Shown here one piece after another: positions 1 through 11,900 of a DNA stretch of 64,000 nucleotides. Both the position numbers and the translations under genes were made by a program. The notes below the pieces were generated by a model. That model saw nothing but the letters and a program-made list of their open reading frames with translations. It was not told where the DNA came from and did no database searches. Origin of the DNA: Pyrenula massariospora (taxonomy: Eukaryota > Ascomycota > Eurotiomycetes > Pyrenulales > Pyrenulaceae); NCBI GenBank assembly GCA_021030905.1, contig JAGFMI010000015.1:434001-498000 (forward strand), read 5' to 3'. Positions within the stretch are counted from its first letter, which is position 1; the number at the start of each line of letters is the position of its first letter.

Positions 1-719
1 GTTGTGTTGTTAGAACTTTTAGTAGTTCTGCAGATATCTCGCATTGCAGAGTCCGGGGAGAAAACGAGTATACTCCAGCCAAGTAAGAGGTCTGGGAAGC
101 CTGAGCATTTCAGCTTCGGTTCCAGGGCATTGAAAAGCTCCTTCAATTGAGATATGGTTGGTAATAATTGGTCTCTCGAGGTGGAATCCTTGAGAAGAAG
201 GTGCAATGCCGTTGCTGCTTGAAAATTTGAACCTATCGTATAGAGCGTGGCGGCTAGACCAAGAAATCTTGCTGAACGATGATCGCCAAGTCAGTCCACG
301 ACGCTATATATAGTGTTTGCATTGTCGCATTTACCTCCGGCATCTGACGATGCTAAGTAGTCTGCAGTATCTCCAGGCGTAAAGCCAATGCTGATTTCGA
401 AATGTTTCAGAACGGGAAATTTGTGCTTTCGGCGAGCCAATTGCTCGACTTTGAGCCTCGTTTCAGGACAGACTGCTAATTGCGCTCCAAATCTTTCGCA
501 AGCTAGAATAGCTAATGGTTGAACATTGTCGCCTGTGCAAGCTCGCAGAAGAGTGGAGCTAATGCTTAGGACTTTACCAGCAGTGGTATCGATACCCCAG
601 TTGAAACTGAGGGCAGGACCCGATGGATTCGGTGGAGCCGCCATAAATGACGGCTTGTGTCCAGTAAGATGATTATTGTCATAGAAGCTCAATTGCTCCG
701 CTCTTGTTTTCGAAAGCAG
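1..719 (-). CDS. Conserved Pezizomycotina protein of unknown function, partial (runs off left edge; 5' exon unresolved)
   Basis: The frame 719-335 continues after an intron (334-272, 63 nt; GTAAAT donor, CTGAC branch, TTCAG acceptor) into 271-1, which stays open to the window edge. The intron is needed because an in-frame TGA lies inside it; splicing joins ...SSDAG to ARFLGLAATLY. The text (SFYDNNHLTGHKPSF, SGPALSFNWGIDTT, LACERFG, TISQLKELFNALEPKL) resembles a protein family I remember as widespread in filamentous ascomycetes and without assigned function; that is recall, not a search. No ATG precedes the conserved start, and a TGA stands at 722-720, so a further 5' exon probably lies upstream, between 720 and about 850. 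No domain, signal peptide or membrane segment is evident in the visible part. Confidence 0.6.
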
Positions 720-2520
720 TCACGCGAAGGTCTCCTGTCATCGCGCAATGGAGCACATGTGAGGCTGTTGGATCTTTTGACCTTAAACATGATTAGGAAA
801 CATTGTAGAGGTTTACAATGAGGCAGGTTTCCACGCTCTTGGCGCTCTCAGGTAGCAGGAAGGTCATCGGTTGTCTGGATGCCTTAATGCCAACAGTCGC
901 GATCTTCCATTCGGTCGCTTCAGAATTGGCGCACACCATGACCATGCTTATCGTTAACAAGGACTGGACGCCACAACTTCATTGCCTGGCAGCCTAGTGA
1001 TCATTCCCGCAGCCTGCATGCGCAAGGTTGATCAGCATATTTGAACGGACGGCTGGAAGAGCCGATTGTCCCATGGAATTGTGCTCTCCATCTCTCTTTT
1101 TACCCATAGTTGCTTCATGACCATAAGTATTGCCGCACATGACCCGTCGTTGCAAGGAGTGAGCAGGCTGCATTTTGCTCATGTCGAAACGATGATGACC
1201 GAGGGTCTGTCTAGGGGAGGACTCTAGTTAGAGTTGAAGGAGCATTCCCAGCCTTTCGTGTTTGCGCTACCGCTGCAGCTCTGCAGATCCCGCCTGCCGC
1301 CTGCTAGGGAAGCCAGGAGGACCCGAAGCCTTAGGAAAGCCGTCTGGAATTAAATAGAGATGAGGCAGAACCTGAACCCATCTTAAACTAGCCAGGAATA
1401 GTTGTGCAAGATTGAAAAGGCGATTGACTTTTAATACAAGAGTATTGGCACCCTGACTGACTGGTGTGTGTATTGTAGAATATTCAGCCGCTTCAAATGT
1501 TAGGTGCAGCCGACTTTCCCAGATAGCACGGATATGTCGGCGGCTGAGAAGATCATCTGCAGTGAGCTTTAAGTGGCCGTCAAGGCTATCAAATGGGCAC
1601 GTGTGCAATGGCACTCGCTTACTGGCTTACTACGGGTTGAGGTCCCATTCATCAAAAGTCGGGCTAGGGTTTGAGGTTGCGGGTAACAGCAAGGCAGCCA
1701 GTGTTAACTTGGAGAACTCAACCTCGGTCTTGGACATTTCCGACTCTGCAGCTGATGGTTCTTTATGAGTAGGCAATATTTGGTTGTACGGATCTTGAAC
1801 TAGCGTGCGCACATCGGCTGAGATATTTACAAGTAGCATTGATTCTGGCCTCTTGATCGATTAAAATTTCGGGCAGCTCAGCAAAAGTATCGACTGCCCT
1901 GTCAGAGTTCCATGTCATGCTTTCACAAACTTGCCGCTATATGATTTTAGTCTGTGTAGGAAACGGTGTCCAATCCACAGCGCGCGGAACAGACAAGGGC
2001 AAACATTGTAGAGATGATTAATAGGAGGCGAAAATACCACCTTTTTATTGTGCCGAGACATGCTGAAGTTTTTGGCCTCCTGATACAGCATGAATTAAAA
2101 AGTTGGAATGGTAGAGTAGTGGAAACGAGCAACTTTTGTGCTTGATTTGGACAGATTTAGATCCTGCTTGTATCAATGATTTCGCATTTGATTGAGCTCA
2201 TGTAATGGAACGCGCTTCTAGAGAAAGATACCAGGCCGCCGCTCACAGGCCAAAAGACCGAGCTGACAGGTTGCTATCAAAGCTCCCTTAGTACCTAATG
2301 CGCGTTCTATTACATAATGAGGCATGTGTCGCCGACGGCAAGACTATGGGCTTAATCGAGGGCCCGAGTCTTTGCACAAAGGTGGCAAGGGGTTGAGCGG
2401 GAGAAAATAGGGTATTCTTGATAACCTAAAAGGGAAAAAGAGCAGGTTGGTTACGCGATACAATCACAGTTGAACAGGAACTTGTCACAGCAGCGTATCA
2501 TTCGTATTGATATCTGTTCC
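720..2520. other. Gene-poor spacer, no supported gene
   Basis: Several short frames on both strands overlap each other and show no recognisable motif, good start context or splice-linked extension. The right-hand part probably holds an unresolved 5' exon of the gene ending at the left edge. I see no RNA gene or repeat here. Confidence 0.5.
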
Positions 2521-3290
2521 TTACATGCCACTCAAATAGTTGGCTTCCTTGATCCCTTTCCTTCTCGCCTTACGCATGCTCTTAGTAAGTTCTGCCGCCT
2601 TCGCACCGTGTTCAAATGCAGTAGCCCCTTCTTCAGTAAAATTGACGCTCTGCTCGTGAATAGGGACCGGCTTCGGCGTATTGCTATGTAGAGCATCCCG
2701 TTTTTTCTCGTATCGGGCTCGCTGTTTCTTGGTCATCGCTGAGACCTGGTCAGTAACCTCGAAAGTCCGGAGGAGCAGGTGAGATGGATCTTACAAGCTA
2801 CATCTACCGAGGTAGCATCTCTTTCAGCTGAAGCTGGATCTTTGTCTAGAATCGTCCATAACCAGTCCGGATATTCGTCATCTTCTTTAGCAAGTACAAC
2901 CGATTTTAACTTTGTGTAGCCCAGTCCTCTTAATTCCTGTCCGCCTGCGATCGAGCTATTGACTCTTACGGTCTTGGCGTGGGTGGGAGGCGGCGTTGAA
3001 GGAGGTGAAGAAGTCGACTGGGTTGAAGGGAACTCGGGCGTGCTCAGAGGTTGAGAAACACCGGGTGTCGAAGAAGAAAGTGCTGACGGAGATGTTGAGG
3101 TAGATGAGGAACCCGGCTGCCGAGGTGGTGTTGTAGTCCCCGGCTGAGACGCGGCGTTTGTTGCAAGTCTGAGAAATTGGCGTTGAGGAGCACTTGTACC
3201 TCTGCTCGCAGGATTTGATGCTGTGAAAGAAGCTCTGGTAGAAGTTGAAAGTTGCGAAAGAAGCATGCGGCGGCAATTAGAGCAGATCAT
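2521..3290 (-). CDS. MRPL37: Mitochondrial large-subunit ribosomal protein mL54 (MRPL37 type)
   Basis: Two exons, 3290-2795 and 2738-2521, with a 56-nt intron (GTAAGA donor, TTACTGAC branch, CTCAG acceptor); the product is about 237 residues. The N-terminus (MICSNCRRMLLSQLSTSTRASF) is basic, Ser/Thr-rich and free of acids, as in a mitochondrial targeting peptide. Residues about 35-110 are a Ser/Thr/Pro-rich low-complexity linker. The conserved core follows: GLGYTKLK, then DDEYPDWLWTILDK, the hallmark of the mL54 family, and after the splice TKKQRARYEKKRDALHSN and a basic tail. mL54 is a structural protein of the mitochondrial 54S ribosomal subunit, so the site of action is the matrix. The linker is longer than I would expect for the family. 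The family call is from motif recall; the splice is well supported because it joins the two conserved halves in frame. Confidence 0.85.
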
Positions 3291-3688
3291 GTCGGGCTAT
3301 AGGAGGGGATAAACTTGGAAAGGAGAGTTCACGAGCTCGAGAATGGTCTCGATGTACTGACAAGAACCTTTTCAAAGGTCTTCTCGTGCAAGCCGCCTCT
3401 CGACGAGATCAGAAGTAAATTTCCGAGGGAAACAAAAGATACGCCAAGCCTCTTGGCATGCGGTCCCATCACGCGAATTCTGTTCAGCCATTGTCCTTTA
3501 TCCTCCAACAGCTTACAGATGCAATGATCTAACACTCTAGCTCTCAGTTCTCAAACTCGAAGCAAAGGACTCTTTAATTCAGGTACGAGCTACTTTACTA
3601 CTGAGTCAAAGACTTAACACATTAGTCTGTAGTTGCTAATAAACAAGACAACCTCTCACAACAACCAGATATGTACCCTTTCAAATCA
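3291..3688. other. Promoter of the mL54 gene and 3' flank of the oxygenase gene
   Basis: About 400 bp between two minus-strand genes. Small frames on both strands here (3315-3535) look like chance frames. No repeat or clear regulatory motif is seen. Confidence 0.4.
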
Positions 3689-4735
3689 TCACAATCCATC
3701 CCCAGGTGTCCAGAACTTTCGCCAACGATTGTCTCCATTCCCGTCTTCAAGATCCCTCATGTCATAGAATCTCAAGTCAGTACTGAGACGAATCTTGTTC
3801 TCTAAGTCCTCGTTCATACAACTTCCATGGATCATGCATGGATGATGAAATACGACATCACCTGCCTCATAATTACCTGTAAGCCACCTGTAATCCCTAG
3901 GTATTTTGTCGTTTCTCTCAGCAATAACAGCATAGTCCCTCTCGAAGCGTTTAGGATTATCCGACAGCATGCCAGTTTTTGCGTTCATGTTTTCGTTGAA
4001 GGCTGAAATACGCTCTTCCGGCGTCATGTGCTGCGAGCGCCTAGAAAAGTCGTCTTCAATAGCCGTTCCAAGCTTGTCAGAGTTCTCAAGATATATCAAC
4101 CCTCCACCAGTCGGCTTGATATCGCCAATCGGAACCCAAGCGGTGAGAAAGTATGCGTCTCCGCCTCGGAGGAAAAGCTTGTCGTAATGGACGCCGGTGC
4201 TTGCGCCATGAGGGACGTTATGCCGAATCATTGTACGCTGTAGTAGGAATTCACGATCCCAACCTCTGACTTCACGCACAAATTTTCTAAGAGACGGATG
4301 CGCCACGAATGCCCGATAGTCCTCATCGGTATGAGCTTCAACAAGCACTTTCAAGTCCTCGCCTTCAGGATCACCATTTCCGATACCACGATGCCTCTCT
4401 GGGTCTTCCGCGTCATTGTAAATGCCATCAATTGGGTCGGTCCCCGGTTTTAAAATGCCAGTGTGTGCAAATTGCTTGAAGTAGTTCTCCCGCATTCTCA
4501 AAACATCATCGCGAGGGATAGCCCCTTTGATGAAGCAATACCCGTCTTCTTCTAGTCGCCGGCGCATCTCTTGGACAGGTGTATCTGCCTGGGTTTCGCG
4601 CAGCCAATCCAATTGAGTCTGTTCGACACGACCATGATTTGCCTTTACATGGGTAGGCAGCCGTCCTTGCGCACCTCCATCTTTCAAAGTTCCATCTGTA
4701 AGTTCCCTTGGCACTGGAGCGACTGCGACTGCCAT
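3689..4735 (-). CDS. Phytanoyl-CoA dioxygenase (PhyH) family Fe(II)/2-oxoglutarate oxygenase
   Basis: A single-exon frame of 348 residues starting at the only early ATG. The double-stranded beta-helix metal triad of the PhyH family is visible: HYD (H183, D185) in GVHYDKLFLR and a distal His in FHHPCMIHGS (H303). A downstream Arg (R316, in NKIRLSTD) is placed to bind the 2-oxoglutarate carboxylate. The N-terminal part has the usual LEEDGYCFIKGAI segment in which the helical cap begins. No signal peptide or PTS1 tripeptide is seen (C-terminus GDGL), so a cytosolic enzyme is more likely than a peroxisomal one. Fungal members hydroxylate varied small molecules and many lie in metabolic clusters; no such cluster surrounds this gene, so the substrate cannot be given. 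All key residues are present, so it should be active. Confidence 0.85.
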   Translation of the reverse strand: MAVAVAPVPRELTDGTLKDGGAQGRLPTHVKANHGRVEQTQLDWLRETQADTPVQEMRRRLEEDGYCFIKGAIPRDDVLRMRENYFKQFAHTGILKPGTDPIDGIYNDAEDPERHRGIGNGDPEGEDLKVLVEAHTDEDYRAFVAHPSLRKFVREVRGWDREFLLQRTMIRHNVPHGASTGVHYDKLFLRGGDAYFLTAWVPIGDIKPTGGGLIYLENSDKLGTAIEDDFSRRSQHMTPEERISAFNENMNAKTGMLSDNPKRFERDYAVIAERNDKIPRDYRWLTGNYEAGDVVFHHPCMIHGSCMNEDLENKIRLSTDLRFYDMRDLEDGNGDNRWRKFWTPGDGL

Positions 4736-6181
4736 TGATTGGGGCTGGTACGAAATTTCACGCGACCAACGAAAAGAGGAACTTGATGGTGTTCACAAAT
4801 AATGGTGAGGTCAGCAGTATTCTTGACTGATGATGTCAAGGTAAGTAAAGGTCATGGAGCTTAAACAAGTCGAATCGATAAAGATATAACGGTTGAGGAT
4901 AGTTGAAAGCGCCAACAGAAACTCTGTCGCCGGCAGATAAGGTCTCTTTGATGTCGTTGTCGCTTGATGAATCAGTGTTGCTCGATCCCACCGTTACTAT
5001 TCCTGCTATCCATTGCCCAATGAGAAATTTCTGCTAGCCCGGAAGGATGCAAGGGCCGCTTTCGTACTAGCATCCGTCCCGCCTTTCAGATCATGTGTCC
5101 CTGATCGCTATTAGGAAATGGAAAAGTCTCCATCCGGGTCAACGGTCCCAAAGATTATCTGCGAAAAGAGTAGGCGAATGATAATAGACTTCCTCAGGTT
5201 GATTTTTGGGATGCTCGTGATTGGACCTCAATGATCATGCATATCGAGCCTTTCGCGGGCCACGGGCAGATCATCCGGCTGTGTAACGGTCGTTGGTCCG
5301 AATGAGGCAATTTTGAAGCCTGTCGAGCAGTGTGAAAAGAGCCGCAGGATCGTGTTCATGAAATCGATGGTAGACGCCGCTGAGTCACTTTAGGTATGCA
5401 GGTATGTCTAAACTTACCCTTCAACCTCATTGTCCTTCAGCGTTTAGAGGGTGGACACTCATATTCTTTCCTCTATATTTTCCTCATTCATTGGAGAGGT
5501 CCAAACTTTCTGTTATCTCTGTCATCATTGATCCTACAGTATGCTTCTCACAAGATTAAGCAACTGTCAACTTCGATGCAGCGCCTTGCAGGTTCGCTCT
5601 ATGGTGGTGTCGTGGTGCCTCATCCTTCAATCAGGTACTATGTGCCATTTTCGGTTATCACTGCCCAAGTGTTAGATAGTGGCTGAGCATTGTTCGACCG
5701 ATCGTCAGAAGATGAGAACTAACTAGACTCGCAGATGCTGGAGTAACGAGACGAAAATCACAGCACTACCTTAGCGAGGACAGCAGCGCCTGTATATCTA
5801 TTCGACGACCAAGCACCTTATAAGATAGTCTTTCGGTTCGCTCATTGAACCTCATGACCGTCAATCTTTCTCAAAAACTGACTCTCAGGCCGACGGTATA
5901 TTTATCACACTATCTCAATGGAATTATTACTTTTAGGTGCCAATTCCTTCTTCCCGCCGTCTATACAAGATTCCTTTGCTGTCTTCATCTACAGAAAATC
6001 CCGCTTAATCAGAGTCCTAAATTATTGGGTCTCTACTGCACGTCAAAGAAATTTAAATATGACGCAGCGCTGTGGATTCCTCTGAAGATATTGGCAGCAA
6101 TCGCATTTCGCAAATGCGTGCGACATTGTTCTCCACAACAGGGTCCGCGAAAGTCTCGATTCAGAGTACTGGAGCTTAATA
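4736..6181. other. Spacer with oxygenase promoter; no supported gene
   Basis: 1.4 kb without a convincing gene. Plus-strand frames at 5396-5686 and 5845-6189 lack family features and good context. The right end is the 3' flank of the alcohol dehydrogenase gene. Confidence 0.4.
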
Positions 6182-7270
6182 TCACATAACGACCGTCGCC
6201 CTTCCCTTCAGCTTACCCTCCTTTAGCAGATCGTATGCCTCTTGAATCTGATCAAATGAAAACCTCTCAACATCTACGCGCAACTTTCCAGCCTCGAACA
6301 ATTTACACACCTGCCTCAGATCATCTCTAGTACTCGCAATCGAAGTCATGAATTCACACCCAGTAGGCAAAAGCCCCCATCCCACCCTAATACTCCCTCC
6401 TTCCAACCCGGGAACTACAATCCTCCCCCCAGCCCTCGACACCTCCGCCGCCAACTTCAACGAGTCGTCACTCCCAACAAAATCAACCACCCCATCCACC
6501 CCCCTCCCTCCATTCCGCCTCAAGATCTCCTCCGCCGCCCCCTCTCCCGCCCTCACCGCCTCATCCGCGCCCATCTCCCTCGCAACCCCAAGCCTCGCCT
6601 CACTAACATCCATCCCAAAAACCCGACACCCCCCACCCAGAATCTTCCCAAACTGCACCCCAAACGCCCCCAACCCGCCAACCCCAATAACCACCATCGC
6701 CCCGCCCGCCCTCAACCTCCCCCCTCCCCCTCCCTCCCCCAACTTCCTCACCGCATGAAACGCCGTAACCCCCGCATCCGTCAACGCCGCCATCTCCACC
6801 AAATCCACCCCCGGATCAACAACCACCACCTCCTCCCTTGGCACAGCCAAGTACTCCGCCAACCCCCCATCCTCCCCCGCCCCCCGCGTCACCGCGACCG
6901 GCCCCGCCCTGTACGCCTCGCAATAGTTCTCCTCCCCCGCCAAACAAAACCCGCAATTCCCACAGTGCCGAATATGATGCACCAGCACTTTATCCCCGAC
7001 TTGCACATCCGTGTCCGCGACCGCCTCCCCAATCTCCACCACCACGCCCGCGTTCTCGTGCCCGAGCACAAAGGGCGCGGGGAGGTGCGCGGCGTAGAGC
7101 GGGTGACCCGCCATAAGGTCGAGGTCGGTGCGGCAGAGGCCCACGGCGGCGGTTTTGAGGAGGAGGGCGCGGGGCCCCGGGGAGGGGATGGGGAGGGTGG
7201 TGTATTGGCCAAGGGGCGAGGACCAGGAGGGCAGTGCGAAGGCGCGCATTGTGTTTGGGGGAGGAGGCAT
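6182..7270 (-). CDS. Zinc-dependent alcohol dehydrogenase (MDR superfamily)
   Basis: An intron-less frame of 362 residues if the ATG at 7270 is used; a second ATG seven codons on (7249, MRAFALPSW) is equally good. Catalytic zinc ligands are seen in GLCRTDLD (C46) and GHENAG (H71, E72). The four-cysteine structural zinc lobe is [15 protein letters not shown] (C103, C106, C109, C117). The Rossmann motif is GVGGLG (196-201), and the Asp in FGMDVS after the second strand favours NAD over NADP. The chain ends with the family's [10 protein letters not shown]. It should oxidise a primary or secondary alcohol, or reduce the carbonyl, in the cytosol; the substrate is unknown. The frame stays open upstream through the microsatellite, but that Ile-His-Pro-Ser repeat is best read as untranslated leader. 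The top strand is strongly C-rich left of about 7070 and G-rich to the right (see findings). Confidence 0.88.
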   Translation of the reverse strand: MPPPPNTMRAFALPSWSSPLGQYTTLPIPSPGPRALLLKTAAVGLCRTDLDLMAGHPLYAAHLPAPFVLGHENAGVVVEIGEAVADTDVQVGDKVLVHHIRHCGNCGFCLAGEENYCEAYRAGPVAVTRGAGEDGGLAEYLAVPREEVVVVDPGVDLVEMAALTDAGVTAFHAVRKLGEGGGGGRLRAGGAMVVIGVGGLGAFGVQFGKILGGGCRVFGMDVSEARLGVAREMGADEAVRAGEGAAEEILRRNGGRGVDGVVDFVGSDDSLKLAAEVSRAGGRIVVPGLEGGSIRVGWGLLPTGCEFMTSIASTRDDLRQVCKLFEAGKLRVDVERFSFDQIQEAYDLLKEGKLKGRATVVM

Positions 7271-7340
7271 GGTCTGGGGGGAGGGATTTTGATTTTTTTT
7301 TTTTGGGCGGGGAGAAAGCTGGCGGGGGGGGAGCGTGATA

Positions 7341-7396
7341 GATGGATGGATGGATGGATGGATGGATGGATGGATGGATGGATGGATGGATGGATG
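7341..7396. repeat. (GATG)14 tetranucleotide microsatellite
   Basis: About 14 uninterrupted GATG units, the last one degenerate, lying 70-126 bp upstream of the alcohol dehydrogenase ATG. It is followed downstream by an interrupted T tract (about 7287-7304). On the minus strand it reads as (CATC)n and happens to be open in the dehydrogenase frame. Such a repeat is expected to vary in length between strains. Confidence 0.97.
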
Positions 7397-8937
7397 AATG
7401 TTTTTCTTCGGTTGTTTTGCGAGAACAAAAAGCTTCTCTTCTCGTGTTAGGCTGGTATGGAGTTTCTGGTAGATTTTCACGATACCCTGTCTGCTTTGCT
7501 TCGATGGATACTTCAACCGGTTACCTACGGCCGTGGACTGCAAAGTAAGGCAAGGTAGGGCTCAGGTCTTCGATCACGAATATCGTATTGTAGAAACCCT
7601 ATCAAGCAAGCAGCAGCAGTGACAAGCACTGCATTGGCAGATAGATAGATCCCTTCGGACATGCAGCTTGCTTCAGATCTCAGTCAGATTCCCGCGTGAT
7701 CCAGTTAGGTCAGAACATCTCACCCTCCCCCCTCTCCACACCCTCCATCTCTCACTTCCAAAGTTCACATCACCGCGGATACGAGTACGCCAGAATGCTC
7801 AAAAAGCGGGGAAATGTATGTATCCAGCCAAAGCAGGCAAAAAGCGGCGTGCGGACTTCTCTCTCTCGTGCGACAATCCAAACGGCAATCGTCCAACGAT
7901 CGATCTGCGCGTATCCCCCTTTCCCCTTCCGTCACTCTACCTAGCTAGTTAGTACGAACACCTGCAGCCCTACGTAACGTAACGTCGTCGCCGTCTCGCC
8001 CGATTGCCTTTCAAAAGACACGGCTTGCCGCATTCGTGCTCCGCGTTCCAAGAACGGGAAAGGAGTGTTTCCGAAACAATAAGTTTCTTTCGTAAGTTTT
8101 TTGGGTCTCTTTGTCCACACAGATCCGGAACCGGTGTTTTGGGTTTTCAGTCTCGGGTCCTTCCGGGGACCCGGGAGAGGGTCACCTCGGAGGCAGAGCG
8201 AGGCTGTGGGGTGGAACATGCATACATATTCGTTCTACCGGGCCCCCAAGGATGGGAATTTGCGATTCTGTCGTCTAATTTCTGTCGGTCTGGAGAGGAG
8301 AAGTGGGTTTGTGTTTCTCTCGGGCGATGGGGAATTTTGGTCACATGGGTGAGGTGTGTCTGTCTCAGGTCTGAAGGAGCAACTCGAAGGAGGGATTCTG
8401 CATGTTGTTGATGAAGACAAGCTCGGCCGCTAAGCGAGGGATCCGTTTCTCGAACGCTTCTACGGTAGATTTTGTACAGCGTGAGGGCACGCGACAGCAC
8501 AACGCAACGCTGTAATGTCTCGCTGGTTGTACTACGTAGACGTTGTTACGAGTGTTATCCGGGGATGGCCCGTTGGGGAAAATGTGAGACACTGACACTC
8601 TTCTCGTTGTGTCACGGCGGATTCGTTTCAGGAGTTTTATCCTCGGCAGGCCAGGATTCTGGTTCAATCTTTGCGAGATAGGGGGAGAATGATTCACAAC
8701 AATTTGGAAGAATGGTAGTTTGTGTATGTACGGTGATATATAGAATATGATACAAAAGAAGTCATGCCCGATACATCGTAACCGAGGGTCTGGTCAAGTA
8801 AACGAGGGACGCTTTTGCTAAAGAAAATCCTATACAATCCAAGAAAGGTAAACCTGTACATTCGACTCTGCCTTCTTTTTGAGCGTTCGTACCAAACAAA
8901 GTCGTAAACGACAGTCATAAGACCCTCTGCATGTCTG
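7397..8937. other. Spacer between alcohol dehydrogenase promoter and Cu-ATPase 3' end
   Basis: No gene is supported. Overlapping frames on both strands at 7668-8700 show no family features. The top strand is C-rich around 7720-7930 and G-rich around 8150-8360, one of the weaker skew-switch regions. The last 200 bp probably hold the Cu-ATPase 3' UTR. Confidence 0.4.
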
Positions 8938-11900
8938 CTAAGCTCTCCCTAACCTCACCCACTTCAAAGCAACGGCAACAATCACAACGGGCACCACACT
9001 GACAAGCTCTCCCAAGCCAGCATATGCCGGGGGGATTCTAACGTGACCACCGACCCCCGCCGCCAAGCTCAAAGCGGTCAAATTATATATAGCGCTCCAG
9101 CAAAAGTTGAAGATGATCCTCCTCCACACCGCTTGAGACAGGTCGAGGAGGACCAGAATGCCGTTGAGGGCGGGGTGGACGAGGACGGCATCGGCCGCAG
9201 ACTGTGCGATGTCAGTCCCTGATTCGTTGACGTGGATACCTATTGTAGCCGTGGCGAGGGCAGGGGCGTCGTTGGTGCCGTCACCTATGAAAATAACTGT
9301 GTTTTTATCTCTGCGGCTGCGGCGGCGGCGAAGTGTGGGCTTTTTGCTATCAATTGGGGATGGCTGGGACATAAGACTTTGGATGTACTTTTGTTTATCT
9401 CCGGGGGAGCGGCAAGAGAGCGCGTTAGAAAACGGGATTCCTAGTGCGGATGCAGCCGATTTGACGGGACCGTCACTATCGCCGCTGACGATGGAGACGG
9501 ATATGCCTTGCTTGGTCAACGAAGAGACGACGTCAAAAGCGTCGGGACGGAGGGTGTCTTGGAGGCCATAAACGGCCTGGAGAGAATCGCCGATGGCAAA
9601 ACAGCAGACTGTAAGATTTCGAGGAATGAGTTGCTGAATGGCGAGCAGGGAGTGCGGGGCGAGCCATAGAGAGACCCCTACGCGGACAGTATTGCCATCT
9701 GCGTTGCCCTCGATACCTTTTCCTGGCACGCTTCGTATGTCATTGACTGCAGATGGAACGGTTCCTGCGGACTTGAGATAGGTTGTCAATGCGGCAGCCA
9801 CGGGATGCTTGCTAGATTGGCAGAGGCCCAAGATGAGCTCTCTTGTCCGCTGCGGGGAGCCTTCCAAGTAATGCTCTGCCTGTATTGTCAGCTTGCCCTG
9901 GGTCAAGGTCCCTGTCTTGTCAAACACGACATGAGTTGTCTTTCGTGCTGTCTCGATCGTCTGCGCTGATTTAAAAACCACGCCACGGTCAGCTGCAACG
10001 CCGCCAGCGATGACAATGACCATAGGCACGGCTAAACCAATAGCACAAGGACAGGATATGATGAGAGTGGCGATAGCGTAGGTAATAGCTGTGACAACTG
10101 CATTAGAAGCCTGTTGTTTGCGCACTGAGATGCCAACAGCAATCCAGACCACAAAAGTTATGGTAGAAAGCACTGCAATTACAGGGACAAAATAGCCCGC
10201 TACCACGTCTGCAAGGTCCTGAATTTTGGGTTTTGAAAGTTTAGCCTGATCCACCATGCTTGCAATTGAACTAATTGTGTTGTCTCCCGGGAGACGAGTC
10301 ACCTGTACAGTCAGGGCGCCGGAATTGTTGATGGACCCAGCAATGACAGTAGATTTTTCGTTCTTCTCGACGAGTGTCGATTCCCCTGTCATCATTGATT
10401 CATCCACCTCTGACGAACCCGAAACAATTATCCCATCGGTTACGATTCGTGAATCAGGCGCCACGTGAAAGATATCTCCATATTGCAAGAGACGGGCATC
10501 GATCTCCGTATGCTTGCCGTTCTCGACTATCAGAGCCGACGGAGGCTGTAGAGACCTAATTGAGATGGACTCGACAGCTTTCTGACGCGCTAAAGCACTG
10601 ATGAAGTCTCCGACCATGATCAAGGTAACCAGCAGGGTGCTTGTTTCGAAGAACTCTCCCGTAGACAGTGGCCGTCCCTGTACAGAGTAGCCAAAGGCAA
10701 CGAGAGAGAATACATATGCTGCAGTTGTGCTGAGCACGACGAGCAAATCCATCTCAATTACATGAGAAAAGATAAGTGCCTTCAGGGCCCCCACATAAAA
10801 AGGTCCCGCAACAACGACTTGGATAATTGTGGCAAGCGCAAGAGACGCAGACCCATAAATGAGTTCGTGTTTTGGTAGTGGGGCCCAAGCCATTACCAAC
10901 ACTGGCACCGTCAGGACTGCCGATAGAATTGTGAGGATACCGATTCGACGAACTTGTCGACTGCCAGCTGCTAGAGATGGGTCAGCTTGGAGAGGAGCTA
11001 GTCGAAGCGGAGATCCGAATGCTCCTTTAACAAGGTCTCGTGCACCGATAGTCTTCGGATTGTAAAATACTCGGACAGTCTCTTTATCAATAGACATCAT
11101 GTCGTTGACGCCGGACGGAAAGCTCTTGCTGAGAAATGACTTGCCGTCGCCTGGTATGATGACGTCCAGCTCATGCTGCTGATTGTGGTACCTCTCGTAT
11201 TTGAACCCAGTAGCTTTTTCCAGTTGGTTAATAGCAGCATCGACAGACAGGACCGCAAGATCAATGTCGAATTCGCATCGAGCAAGTACCAGACTAACTT
11301 TGACGTTTGTAATGGATGGCGTTTCACGGCATGATTTCAGAAGCTTTGTTTCACAGCCGGCACATGTCATTCCTTGAACCGTGAGAACAACATGTTCTGA
11401 GGTAGCGGCTATTGGGACTCCCTTTTCGATGTCTATGGTGCTGATAGCATTGTCAAGCACCTTTGAAAGCCGCTTTATGCCATGCCGTTGCTCTTCTGCG
11501 AATTCTTTTTCCGAGCAAGTTTCCTTCTCAGAGAAGGAGGAACTGTCGAGTGATTGGACTAGAGACGACGGTCGTTGTTTCATGCTTCTGGAATAGGCAC
11601 TGTGTGCTATGGCGGAAGGTTCTTGACAAGACGAAGTCACACAACAAGAATCCCGTCTGCGAGCACAGGATATAGAAGAGCGCGGAGATTTAGCCTTGCG
11701 CGAGCCTCGACGACGAAGAAGCCGTTGTTGAGTGGCGCAACAGGATTCTAGGTTACGCGCCAAAGTGCCTTGCAGATACACCCGAGAGCCTCTAACCTCT
11801 CTACGTACTGTTGACGGGATGTATTGACGTGAGTGTCACAAGTCACTTCGGTAGATGCCCTTGTTCTGCAGCTATCCTGGGTAGATTTGCTTTGGGAAAC

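Noticed and set aside
6755-7450. 231-residue plus-strand frame opposite the alcohol dehydrogenase
   Set aside because: Shadow frame that reads the microsatellite as Met-Asp-Gly-Trp repeats; no family features.
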